Positions 31,419-43,300 of a stretch of 64,000 bases of DNA are shown here, piece after piece. The notes under the pieces were generated by a model. The model ran no database searches and was not told the origin of the DNA. It saw only the letters and a program-made list of their open reading frames with translations. Within the stretch, counting starts at the first letter, position 1; every line of letters begins with the position of its first letter. Made by a program: the position numbers and the translations under genes. Origin of the DNA: Phanerodontia chrysosporium (Eukaryota; Basidiomycota; Agaricomycetes; Polyporales; Phanerochaetaceae); assembly GCA_001910725.1 (NCBI GenBank), contig MJGA01000031.1:229167-293166 (forward strand), read 5' to 3'.

Positions 31419-34400
31419 ATGCCCCAGGCAGCGCGCACCGGCGCGCGGCCAGCACAGGGCGAAAAGGACGCGGCAGCCAAGGCACAGGAGCAAGAGTTCA
31501 AGCGCGCGAGGGGCGCGATATCTTGCGCAGAATGCCGCCGCCTCAAGCTCAAGTGTGACAAGACCGTGCCCTGCGGCTCCTGCAAGCGGCGCGGCTGCGA
31601 GTCCATCTGCCCGAACGGCAGTCTCACGACCGGCCAGGGCACCAGGTGAGCCCGCACGCGCAGCACGCGAGCACAACGAGCGCGCCCTGACCCCCTCCGC
31701 CCCAGGTTCATCCTCGCCGACACCGACAGGCTGCACAAGAAGATCACCGAGATGAGCGACCGCATCCGCCAGCTCGAGGACGCGCTCGCCATCATGCAGT
31801 CTGCGACGACGCGGGACACGCACCCACTCCTCCGCTCGGACCTCCTCGCGATCAAGTCCGGGCTCGACCTCCACTCCGCGGTGAACCCGCGGACCGGCGC
31901 CCCGCAGACGGAGCAGGAGGTGGATGAGGAGTCCCAGGCGATTGATGCCTTTGGCACGCTCGCCGTGCGGGACGATGGCGCCGCGACGTTCTACGGACGT
32001 TCCGCCGGATCAGAGGTGAGCACTCCTGCCCCTTGCGAGTCTGGTCCTCGGCCACTCACTCGGCGATTATCCAGAGCCTCCTCCTGGTGAGTTGCGTGCA
32101 TTCTACTCCCCGCACGCTCTCGCGGTGGTTTGCCGGCTGCGCAAGCGCCCAGACGTTCAGGGTCGATGCATCCAAAGTCCCAAGCGCCACTGTTCGGACA
32201 CTAACGCCTCGCCACAGGATGAGAAGCCTGCCTCCGTCCTGGAGCACGCCAGTTCTAGCCTCGACTTGGGCTCCTTCCACCCACACATCGACCAGCTCGC
32301 AAACGCTTTCCCAGCAGCGCCAACTCTTGCTCTCGGAGACGTGCCCAGCCTCCAAGCCCTGGTGACGGAACATTTACCGGAATGGCCCCGTGCCCGACAA
32401 CTATGTGACCTCTACCTGGAACAGGCTCCTTGGTTTTTTGGCGCGATCACCCGCCGGCAACTCTTTGAGGAGCTCCTCCCGCTCTTCTACGGTGAGGCTA
32501 TGAACGTGGAGAACCCGGCCTCTTCGCAGGACAACGACGGATCGCCACAACCGACGCTTTTAGTCTCTAGTTCGGCTTTCGTCCGGTCTTCAACCGGCAA
32601 AGCGACAGCTCACGAGCTGGCGCTCGTGTTCGTCGTCTTCTGCTTCGGAGCGCTGACAGACCCGCACCTGCCTCCCGCTCCGAACAACGTCGAGGCCTCG
32701 ACATACTATCACCTTTGCAGGGCAGCATTGAACATGGAGCCCGTCCTTGATCGCCCGCCTAGCGTTGCCACTGTCCAGACGCTCAGCCTCATGGGCATCT
32801 ACCAAGGTCTCGTCGCCGATGAGCACAGCATAGAGACCACCTGGGCTCTCATGGGGCTGGCATGCAAGCTTGCGCAGAGTGTATGTCTTGGTGACTGCAA
32901 GCGAACCCTATCCTGACGCGTTGTTCCCTGCAGGTTGGCCTTCGTGAGCATTGCGTCATCGCAACCATTCCCACGTACTGAACGCATTCGCAGATCGCGA
33001 CTGTGCAAGGTGGAAGCTGTCGCCAGCAGAGGTGCAGAAACGCCGAGCGCTTTTCTGGGAGCTCTTTATCACCGACTGTTGGCAGGTGCGTGCTCCGAGA
33101 CGTTCCTTGCTGGACTGTGGACTTACGAGACTTTCCCGCCGGCAGGCTCTGGCAACTGGTCGCCTCCCGTCATTCTCCCTGCCGTATGTGGACGCCGAGC
33201 TGCCTGCAGACGCCGATGAGACCCTCGCCGAGGATGGCACACCCCAGCCAAGCTGTCAGTGTCGCTCGTGTTCGCACCGGTCAATTGAACTCACGACGCG
33301 GCAGTTCCGTCCTGGAAGGCGACGTGGGGCAAAGAATGCGTCTCAGCAGTCGTCGAAGCGACGCTGGTATCGCGCGCCCCGAAGTACTCCACGATATTGG
33401 AGCTCGATCGCAAGATTCGTGATGTGGCGCTGCCGCTCTACGCGCAGAAGCCGGCGCCCAAGGGGGCCTCGCTCAGTGAGACGATGAGGCACTACATGCC
33501 GATCAACTACCGTGAACTGAGTGAGTGCGTCAAGTGTCATGTGCGCTGCCAGCCAAGTGACCGACGTGTTTCACCCATAGCCTTGCTATACGTGCACCGC
33601 TGCTTCTTTGCGCAGGCACTCGCTGATCATCCCAAGGATCCCCTACGCAGCCAGTACGCGCCGTCGTTCCTTGCGGGCTACCGCAGTGCATGTGGGCTCA
33701 TTGCAGCGCTGCGGGAGCAGTTTGCCATCTATCCAGTGCAGATCGCGCGGTTCTGGGTGTTGTGGACACATGCGTTCTCGTCGTCCGTAAGTATCGAAGC
33801 ATATATATGCGTCCGCGTTTGCTAATCGTCACCGATATCAGGTCATGCTTGCATCTGTGGTCACGCATGGTGGATCTACGAAGACAGCTCATGCCGCTCT
33901 CGGAGAGCTGCGGTTGGCTGTTGCGCTGTTCGAACAGGCCGCACCGTATGGCGGTCGGGCCGTCAAGTTCTTGGTGTGTATCAACCTTGTCGGCCGTCCG
34001 GATGTCGCGAACCGGTGCTGAGACGTTGTTTTCTCCCTTGAAGCCCATTTTGCGGAGACTGCACCAGAAGGCGTACCATGCCTTTGGCCAAGGGTACAGC
34101 CGCCCAGCAATGACATCTTCACGCCGCGTGAGTCGCATGACGATCAGCAGGACGAGCTGTCCATCTTCAGCGGGCGCACGAGGACGGTCACTACACAAGC
34201 TCCGAGGACACCGCTGTCACCGCGCAAGTCCGTTCCCCGATTTCAACCCCACCAAGTGTGCACTCCCCGGGCATCTCAGACGCGTCCTCTGCGAGCGGCA
34301 GCTCGGAGCGTGCGTCGCATTCGCCGTCGGTCGCCCACGGCCCAGAGACGCCCGAGGACGTGCCGTGCCTGACCACATACGGCAGCGCCGTGCATCCGAT

Positions 34401-35256
34401 GCTGGTGGACGACATGCGCACGTTCGAAGGCCACCTCGACGCCCAGATACAGGATGCGCAGCAGCAGTACTACGGCGAGCCTGAGCCGCCAGGGCCTGAA
34501 CCGCCGAAGCCTGCGGCGGAAGACGCACAGGCGCATGCACAGGATGAGTCAATGCTTGAGTATGAGCCAAGGGTGGTTGGGTACGAGGCGCCCGAAGAGC
34601 CCGATTGGCGGTGGCACCAGCAGGAGGTGCACTCGCCGACGTCGGCGACATACCCAACACAGCAGACGGCGTACGACTCCCCACACGAAGCGCACCAGCA
34701 GTTCTTCGATGCTCCTGCAGTCCCGGATTCCCGTTCTACAAGCTACACGGTGCCTGTGTACGGCGGCGTCGACAGCCCAGGCGGTGGTTCGCAGAGCAGT
34801 CCGCTGCAATCACCGCCCCAGCGTGTGATGTATCCGTCGGAGCCCCAACAGCAGCAGCCGGCGCAGCACGAGCAGTACTGGCAGCCGCACATCGCGCAGG
34901 ACGGGTACTATGCGCCCGTGATGGCGTACCACGACGCTGCGGGCGGGCAGTACCCGCATGCGCCGCCGCAGGACGCACGGCAGAGCCTGCACGGCCACCC
35001 GTCGAGCTTCGTGCCGGCACAGGTTGCGCCGCTCCAGAGCCGTCACCCGCTGGCGCGCCACCAGCACGCTGGGCACCCGCCGGTGTCCCCACAAGCACTG
35101 CAACATTCGCCGCCTCATCATCCCCAGCACCCGCCGCACGCACAGGCCATGCACGCGCATATGCTCCCCGTGCACTCCGAGTCGTACAGTCTCCAGGAGA
35201 CATGGACGTCCTTCATGCAGCACGAGCTGCCCACGCCGCGCTTCGACCGGCGCTGA
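31419..35256 (+). CDS. Zn2Cys6 fungal-specific transcription factor
   Basis: Nuclear DNA-binding regulator. From the ATG at 31419, the binuclear zinc cluster occupies residues 36-64 (CAECRRLKLKCDK...CGSC...C), followed by a coiled-coil linker ITEMSDRIRQLEDALAIM. The middle domain (fungal-specific TF domain) shows HLPEWPRARQLCDLYLEQA, APWFFGAITRRQLFEELLP, LVFVVFCFGALTDPHL, YYHLCRAALNME, SLMGIYQGL and KRRALFWELFITDCWQALAT. Then come MRHYMPINYRELTLLYVHRC and RFWVLWTHAFSSSV. The last exon is a long Gln/Pro/His-rich tail, a likely activation region, ending HELPTPRFDRR. About ten introns; one exon is only 10 nt (32934-32943). The start is in-frame just before the cluster and preceded by stops. Target genes unknown; no neighbouring cluster suggests a pathway. 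Confidence 0.9.
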
Positions 35257-35467
35257 GGCCGGCCCTGGGGCGCGATGTGTCGGTATGTGCCCGTTTTCTT
35301 GTTTTAATAGAACCATGTCTCGGCCCGTTCACCTTTTCTGCTCTGTGCGCTGCACGTCGTCCCGTGTGTGCCTCGTCGTCGTTCTCGCCCTTCCCGAACG
35401 ACCGTCCGCCGTCTTGGCACGCCCCCTCTTTTTTACGCTCCTGTAAACTGCTCACCCTATCCCGCCG

Positions 35468-35487
35468 GCTCTCTCTCTCTCTCGCTC
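35468..35487 (+). repeat. Short CT microsatellite
   Basis: GGCTCTCTCTCTCTCTCGCT, followed by CTATCTATC, inside a broadly pyrimidine-rich 3' region. Confidence 0.6.
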
Positions 35488-35611
35488 TATCTATCCGCGC
35501 TACCCTCGCCCGCTTTGTTTTTAATGTTTACATTAACTTTTCGCGCCCTTTCCTGCACTTCGTTTCTTCCGTCGCCTTCCCTGCCCTCTGTCTCTCTACC
35601 CCCGCTCTCCT

Positions 35612-35653
35612 CAGGCCCCGTCCGCCCGCTCTCCCCAGGCCCCGTCCGCCCGC
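35612..35653 (+). repeat. Tandem duplication of an 18-bp GC-rich unit
   Basis: CAGGCCCCGTCCGCCCGC occurs at 35612-35629 and again at 35636-35653, separated by six bases. It is non-coding by context. Confidence 0.7.
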
Positions 35654-37609
35654 CCGCATGGCCCCTGTTGGGCCCGCCCACGCTTCTGGCGCTGTATTTC
35701 TCCTCGTTTCTGAATCCTCCTTGCTCCCGCCGGCGTCTTTTTCGCCCGCGGGGTTTTCCTATCTCTTTCACACCTGCATTTCTGCATTTTATTATCGCCC
35801 ACCCCGATCGCTTCTCGCTCTGAACTGGCCGTCGTGTATCGTATAGGAATCGTTGTGTTATTAATGGCATGTTCTGGATGGGTCATCGTTTCTTTGAGGT
35901 TGGTGTTTGGCTGGATGACCCATCTCGGTCGCGGGAGGCCCTTGTGTTGGCTCTGGTGCACGGAGGTACTTAGTGAAGGTTTCCATGGGAGTGGTTAGCT
36001 CGCTGACTTCCCCTTTTTTTCCAGACATACACAAGCCCGTTTTGTGGTTGCGGCAAGACATTCCACGGGCATGGTTCTGGCGCACGTCCCGCAGGTCTGG
36101 TTCCGTGCGCAATGCAGGGGACACAGTACGGGCGCCGCGGTAAGACGACCCTCTTCACGAGATGCAATGTGATCACAAAGCTAATCACGATCTACCCGGT
36201 TATTGCAATCGCAAGTCACCGAGCTCGGGAAGGCGCACTCTCAGACAGGAGAGCGGACGTTGTATTGCACACACCGCTGCTACAGGAGCATCTGACGACT
36301 CTGATTTGGCGTGGTTTTCGCCGGATACGGGAAGATCCACGCAGTTCGCAACGAGAGGGGCCACGGGCATGACAAAGGGACCTGACAGACAAGAAGAAAA
36401 TTCGGGATATCGTGGATTACAGGAGGTTGCTGACTCTGGACCAGCCGGCCTACAATGCCAAATCCGTGCCTTCCGCCGAATACGCAAGCCTGCCGGGAAA
36501 AGCCTCCGTTCGTCCGTTTCGACACAACCGCGCGCACCAGGCGTCTCACGCACCGCCTCGCGAGCACGACAGCCCGGAGCCCGCCCTGCGTCCTGACGCT
36601 CCCCCGCACCGTCGCACCCCTCGTGCGATCTCCGAAACCCTGGCGAGGGCCGTAACTCCGTTGCGGGGGGCGTCTCCCACGCCCCAAGTATAGCGTGTCC
36701 GCACCGCTTCAGGGGCAGCGCCCCCGGGGACGCGCGGACAAGTCGCACGGACGCCCTTTGCGCATGAGACGCGGCGGCACAGCGCGAGCCCACACGGTCT
36801 CGAGCAGTGCCCTCTTTGCACGCCCTCGGAGCTTGGGGTTTGGGCGAGCCCGTGCGTCAGCAGCCCGGCCGGCCACCTGGGACGTTCGTCGCGTCTGCCG
36901 ATCAGGGGCGCGCTCGTACCATCGAGGGCCTGCACATGGACGACCTGCAGCCTCGTTCTGCGGATGGGCGGTCATGCCGCCGGGGCGGTGCAGCAGCAGC
37001 AGTGTCAGCAAGCGCGTCGCATCCTGGGGCGTCGCGGTCGGCAGGATCGCAGCGCGTCGCTGACGTTCGTGCGCGGACATTACGGGATGTGGCGGCGAGG
37101 CGCGTATATGGATTTGTCACGCCTGCAGCCTGCTCTTGCCGCACCATGTCGAAGCAAAACCACTTTGAAACCGGGCAAGTGGAGTAGGCCTGATTTCGGT
37201 TCATTCGAGTCTATTGGGGACCCCTATAGAAGCTTGGCCAAGCGCGTTGCGCGGTAGAGTATGCGTGCGCGATGGGCGTGGAGTCGAAAAGGTTGCACGT
37301 ACGCCTCGTTCTCTGCGTAGATGTGATGGGCTAACTGTTGCATCCTGTAGCGCAGCCTGATGTCGGTGCACCGCCCAGCGCTCACGACGCTTAACGGACA
37401 GGCAGTGCCAATACTTGCAGCCACCGAATCATACATGTGCGTGGGCTGTTTCACGTCCTTACGCATGTCGCCGGTGACGGCCTGAGCAGGTGACTGGCCC
37501 GTCCCGATCGAGTCTCGGCGGGCATGTCGGACGCGGAATCTAATCGTGGGGCACGCACTCATCTGCGATCTCGTCGATGCTATGCCAAGTTCTGTATTGC
37601 GACGCACGC

Positions 37610-37616
37610 TATAAAG
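37610..37616 (+). promoter_or_regulatory. TATA box of ferritin-like gene A
   Basis: TATAAAG, 78-84 bp upstream of the ATG at 37694. Confidence 0.6.
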
Positions 37617-37693
37617 CCCAGCCCGCGGCGAGGAACTTCTATCCGCCCTTGCCAATCGCCGAGCTCACCACCGCCGCCTTCGCCGCCACCAAC

Positions 37694-38909
37694 ATGCGTC
37701 TCAGCAGTCTCCTCGTCGCCGGCCTCAGCGCCATCAGCACTGTCCTCGCTGCTCCGCAGCTGGCCGCGCGCGGTGGCAACAAAACGAATCCTCTGGGCCT
37801 CTCGCAGAATGGTGTGTCCGATTGAGCACCCTATTTGCGAGTCACATCTGACGTCTTTTGCCAGATCTGGAGGTCCTTGCCTTCGCCCTGAACCTGGAGA
37901 ATCTCGAGGTCAACTTCTACACCCTGGGCCTGAGTTTGTTCAACGACTCGGACTTTACCGCCGCCGGCTTCCCGGAGGGCACTCGTGGCCGCTTCGAGCA
38001 GATCCTCGAGCACGAGCTCGTGCACGTCTCGTTGTTGCAGAGCGTCCTCGGACCGCTCGCTCCACAGCCGTGCAACTACTCCTTGTACGTCATCTCAATA
38101 TCTCCGGATGTGGCGGTAATGTCTCACAATACGTTCCAGCCCCGTCAATCAGGTCTCCGACATGGTTGCGATCTCGTTCGCCCTCGAGTCTACCGGTGAG
38201 GCTGCCTACATGGGCGGCGTTGGTGTCCTCGAAAACAAGAGGATCCTCAGCACAGCTGCTGTATGTCGCTTCTTCCATGATGGCGCCCACACTGTTGGCT
38301 TACACATTTTCGCCGCAGTCAATCGAGGCTGTTGAGGCTCGCCAGTCTTCCTACCTCTCTGGACTGAACGGCCTCGCCCCGTGGTATGGTCCGTTTGACA
38401 CGCCTCTTAACATGACCCAGGTTATCTCCCTTGCTGGTGAGTGTGCTTCACGAGCAATTCCTCTATCCGGAAACTCACGCACGCGTTGAACAGCCGGCTT
38501 CATTGTCTCCTGCCCGTCTACGAACTTCCCTCTCGTCGTTGAGCCGGTGCCGACGCTCACGGTGACGCCCTCATTCAACATCACCGTCGGCACGAACGTC
38601 ACTGTCTCGATCGGCGCGCCCGACTTCAGTCCGAGCAACTTCCCGATCGTCGACAGCAGCCTGTCTATGGCGCCGCACAACGCGGCGTGGACCGGCAAGT
38701 TCCTCGCGTACTTCCACGGCGGGCTCAACGTTAGCTTCTCGCCAATCGCTGCGGACAACACGACGACGATCCCCGACGGCCTCGCCGGCGCCGTCTGGGC
38801 GCAGGTCGTCACCACCGACCAGGGCGTCCCGACGCTCGAGCAGACCGTGTCCGGCGTCGCGATGCTCAACATCCCCGTTCCCGCGGGTGCGGACAACTCG
38901 TTCAACTAG
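37694..38909 (+). CDS. Secreted Rds1-type ferritin-like protein A
   Basis: It begins MRLSSLLVAGLSAISTVLAA, a signal peptide, then QLAARGGN. The ferritin-like domain is visible as a four-helix pattern: DLEVLAFALNLENLEVNFYT, RFEQILEHELVHVSLLQSVL (an ExxxH-like element), then MVAISFALESTGEAAYMGG and SIEAVEARQSSYLSGLNG. After TPLNMTQVISLAAGFIVSCP comes a beta-rich tail with many NxT/S sites (for example NITVGTNVTV). This matches the Rds1 / stress-response family (PF13668-like) of fungi, induced in yeast relatives by glucose and stress. Metal binding is not certain. Five short introns. The length, about 320 residues, is normal. A homologue lies at 51459-52569 with the same intron layout. Confidence 0.85.
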
Positions 38910-40385
38910 GGACCGTACCCCGCTTTGCGCGCACCTCATTCATGCCACATCTGGGATCTCGGACGGTTGATCTGTATTTATACCGAGGCATTTGCGACAG
39001 CGCATATTTATCCGTAAAGTTATTCGTCTAGATGGACTAGCTGCTCTTCCTCGACACCCCTTATCATAAGTGATGTATCTTAACTCCTTCTCTTGCCTAT
39101 TACTGTATGATTTTCCACTGGGTTGTTTTGTCATTCGTTATACTTCGTGCTAACGAAGTGACAATACCAGTGTTGCTTCGTATGATCATCAACAATGCGT
39201 GCACAAACTTCGGAGACGTTGACTGGTACTGCGATATTCACCGGCACTTGCATCTCAACACATTGGAAGAGCAGAGGTTCTTGAAGTTTCCGGTGGCTGG
39301 CTGTAAAATACAGGTGGATTGCAAGGTGGGTGGTCCGGATGCTTGGACATCGACTGGGCGGGACCAGTCTATCTCCGTTCGATACATTATCGTACATTAT
39401 AGGCGTACGAGGTGCGGATGGCCGTGTCTAAAGCTACAGGACCAGACAGCGAGCGAGAGCGAGACGGGTATTTGCAATGATTACATAATGTCCATGGACG
39501 TCCGCAAATGGCAATTCTGCAAGAAACAACGCCATAAAATTCTGCGGCTTCGGCATCAATAGTGAGCTCGTCAGTAAAACAACGACAGGGAGCAAATGCA
39601 AGGCATTGCGGAGCCGGAAGAATTATCAGAGGATATATAGAGGGGAAAGATATACAGTCAAATTGGGAATGCAGGGGGGCAGAGAGGTGGATGTCGACTT
39701 CACGATACACCTCATTGAATGGCAGGTGCCGTCCTGAGACGATGTCGCCCCCGGCTGTCTCGGTTGGGGAGAGAGGAATGAGGTTCTCGCATTAAATGGC
39801 TTTTCGCGGCCAAGCGGGCTTCAATGAATTGGGTTGAGGTCGAGCTGCGCGGGGATGAACTTCGTCGACGAGCAATGAAGAGAAGAGGAGCAGAGTTATT
39901 ACGAGACGAGAGAGGTAAGAAAAGGTTCAACTTACTGGCGAAGCAGGGAGCTACGTTTTTAGAGAGAGGATCGAGCAATCGTCTCACCCGACATCCAGAA
40001 TATTGCCATGTTCACTGCCGAAACATGAGAGAGACTCCGCGCGTTCAGAGGGTTGGAATATAGTAACCATTAATAAGCATGACATGGCAAGTGTTCATAA
40101 CGATATTATCCGTCTGGAAACAGATACAGCTGCGTGGGGTCGTCGTATGCCAGAGAACCAGCAAGAGGGAGTAGTGAAGGCAGCCACGAAGTGACCTGGA
40201 AGAGTCCGGTGCACACAGAAGGGAAGGCTGAAAGTCAGGGGGGTGCGGGTGCAGGGGTGGTATGTATGACAGGTGACTATGGGAAGGAAGTCCGGTGGGA
40301 TGAGATGAGAACAGCTACATGCAGATACGTCTAGGAGTACGGTGTATATCATGAATGGAAAGAGTAGAAGGGGAAGATGGTCCGT
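38910..40385. other. Gap between convergent ferritin-like gene A and FKS1
   Basis: About 1.5 kb of roughly 45-50% GC with no recognisable gene. The longest frame (39107-39562 plus) shows no family resemblance or coding bias. It must contain both 3' untranslated regions. Confidence 0.5.
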
Positions 40386-43300
40386 TCATATGTCCTGACA
40401 TATAGTGCAGTTGAAATGCAGCACGTGTCGGAACGCCAGGGCTGTCGAGATATCCGTCGTCAGTGAGTGACGCCACACTAAAGTTCCGAGAAGCACGTAC
40501 GTATTGCAATCAATGCAGCAAAGATGGCAAAGGAAAGAATATAGATAAGTCCGTATTTGATTACCTGAGAGTCCGTCAGCGACTGCTTGGATAAGAAACA
40601 CGAAGTGTACGCACAATCATGCGACGTTGTCGCTTCTGTTTGATGGAGTACAACGGTGCCCGGATCTGCTTTGAGGGACGAAGCCAGACTACGAACGGTA
40701 ACGTCAGCAAATCGCCTACGCAATGAAACAGCGGGGACGTACAAAGCATCGTTGAGTGCAGCCGGTCGATATAGGGGATTAATACCGGTGGTGTTAGTAG
40801 GAAGAGAAGGAGATGGCAGGTGAGGAAGTCCGAGGCCCAAAGGGACAGTTCGATGATCTTGACGATGAACTCGCGAGCGGGCTGCGACATGGCGTACGTG
40901 CCAAGGCCACGGCCGTACCACTTTCCGGTCCACCACGCGCGATTAGTCTCGTCGTGCTTGAACTCACGGGACAGGAAGACGGCGATGAGGACCTTGTGGA
41001 TGGCGCGCTGGATGTAGATCACGCAGATGAGGCCGAGAACTGCATGTGAGACGTTCCAGAGTTCGAGGAACCACTGCAGGAGGTGTTGGTCAAAGCGACT
41101 CGTAAGACGAATAGGGAGAACTTACGAGGAACTCAAAGAAGCCAATCATACCAATGACACCGAGCGAATGCGCGATAAAGGCCATAACCGAGCCGAACTT
41201 CGGGTACTTGGTGTCGAGGAACGGACCGAGGAAGAGCGAGAACATGAACTGCACCAGGAGCACCGCCGCGTTGAACACAATCGGGCCGAGCGAAACGACG
41301 GCGATACGGATGAGCGGACTCGCAGGCTGGCGGCCGTCGCGGTCGGGGAACGACTTGACGAACATGTAGCACACGACGAAGAGGACGGCCATGACGATCG
41401 GGAAGACGACCTCGGAGAAAATGACCGCACGCCATCCAGCACGGGGGACGTCTCCCGACAGCTTCTCTGACGGGTGACCAAGACGCTTCTTCTTGTAGCC
41501 CGTGATCATCGTGCGCGACAGACGACAGTAGCCGATCCACGAGTTCTGGTGCGCCCTCGAGTTGCCGCGGTTCATCCAGCGCAGGAACTCCCGGTAGTCG
41601 ATGATGAAGTCCGAGAACGAGAACTGATGCGGGTTGAAGATGAACGGCGCGATGCACAGCGACAGGACGGAGACCCAGAAGTAGGTCACCCAACCGGTCC
41701 AGAGCGTCAGCGTGACGTAGAGCAACATGAGCAGCACTCGCATGCCCAGGTAGATACTAGGGCCTGCGAAGCGCGAGTACAGGATGCTGAACGAAATCCT
41801 TGTCACGGCGAATCCACGGCCGGTGGCGATGTAACGGGCACCACCAAAGGTCAGGTTCGTAGCGATCGAGTGCGACAGGATCTGCGTGCCGAAGACCTCG
41901 AACGCAGGGGAAAGAGAGCCGAAATGCTTCGCCAAGCGCTTAATCGCCTTGATAGTGCCACGCTCAACCAGTTCTGTGGATGGGGTCAGTTGTTACCAAT
42001 GCCACACCAGTGTGGCGGCTCACCTTGCAAGAACAGCGGCAAAAACGCAATCATGAACACCAGGAAGATACTGATGATGGACCGGTCGATCCAGGAGAAA
42101 ACTGGCGTAAGGTTGTAGCATCCCGTGGGACCAAGGAACTGCCCGGCGGCTGTGTACTTGCAGATCTGGACCTGCGAGTTCAGCGTACCAAGGAATACCA
42201 CTATACGCAATGTAAGTACACGATCATACAATCATAGCAAGCTGCTTACTCGTCAGGACGAACACCTGCACCGAGAGGATGACCAGCATGTTGTTGATGT
42301 GGAACCCGGGGTGGCCGTAGTAGAACGTCAGGAAGCGGTCGATGGGCAGCTGCGTGCCGAGATAGTAGTACTCGCGACTGAGCATCTGCTCACCCATACC
42401 CGTGCCGATCTTGGTCTGGAAGTTGAGAATCGTACCGAAGCCGAGATCACGACCCTTGCCGCACTGGTAGTACTCCGTGTGCTTGATGCGGCCGCCGCGA
42501 CCAAAGGCATTCATACCAGCGTAGATATCCTCGTTCAGGTGGAGGCCCTTCTGCGCCTTCGAAACACCGCCGCGAGTAGTCATGAAGAGTGCGTTCAGGA
42601 AATCGGGGTGACCGTAGTGCAGCTTGCCGCCAATCCATGCGAGCGAACGTGCCGCGAGCGTACCGAACGTCTGCTCCTTTCCAGCGGCCAGATCTCCAAG
42701 GATACCAATGTTCTCCGAGAAAATGTACTCGCGAGCACCGACAATCGCGACCGGCGACCTCTTGAACTCCTTGTGGCTCCATTGTGAGTACGGGCTTTGG
42801 TTCGAGACAGTGTACTCCTCGAACTCGCCGAGGATGTTGCGGATCTTGAGACACTCCTCGAGGTAGTTGTCCTGGTTCGCATCGATGAGCTGGAGGTACT
42901 CGCCACGGTAGAAGATAATCGCATGATTTTGATTGTCCGACTTGCCGTCACCGAGAATGGGGTTACCGGGGAGCTCGATGCGGAACTTCGGACGACGGCG
43001 GGGCGGATTGTCGCTGATGAACTCGCAGTGGCCGTCGATGAGCGCAGAGAACAGACGGGGATCGCCGCCCTCCTTTGGCGCAGGCTCCTCCTCGAGATAG
43101 GCGATCTGAAGGTCGGGGTACGCACGCAGAAGGAACTCGGCGTTCTCCTGCTCCTCGCGAGTGAACTTCGCATAGCGCTGCATCGAGACAACGAACTTGA
43201 ACTTGCGGCGAGCCATACGCTCAAGCTCGCGCTCGAGCTTGTCGGTGTTGCCGCCGAAGAGCTGGACGACCTCCGGGTTTTCGACACGGTAGAGAAGCTT

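Larger units (their letters stand above)
35257..37693. other. 2.4-kb region without a recognisable gene
   Basis: The first 600 bp are pyrimidine-rich and include a (CT)n tract and an 18-bp duplication, probably the 3' region of the transcription factor. The remainder (about 36100-37550) has moderately long frames on both strands, but none matches a family, and their codon use differs from the neighbours. The last 150 bp form the TATA-containing promoter of the next gene. Confidence 0.45.

Noticed and set aside
34605..35846. A 413-residue plus-strand open frame
   Set aside because: It runs out of frame through the Gln/Pro-rich tail of the transcription factor and into the pyrimidine-rich 3' region; composition only.
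36162..36596. A possible zinc-finger-like gene around 36000-36600 (CGCGKTF-like string upstream)
   Set aside because: The string is isolated, the cysteine/histidine spacing does not continue, and no introns extend it.
39107..39562. Open frame of 151 residues between ferritin-like gene A and FKS1
   Set aside because: AT-rich, no conserved motif and no codon bias; more likely 3' untranslated sequence.
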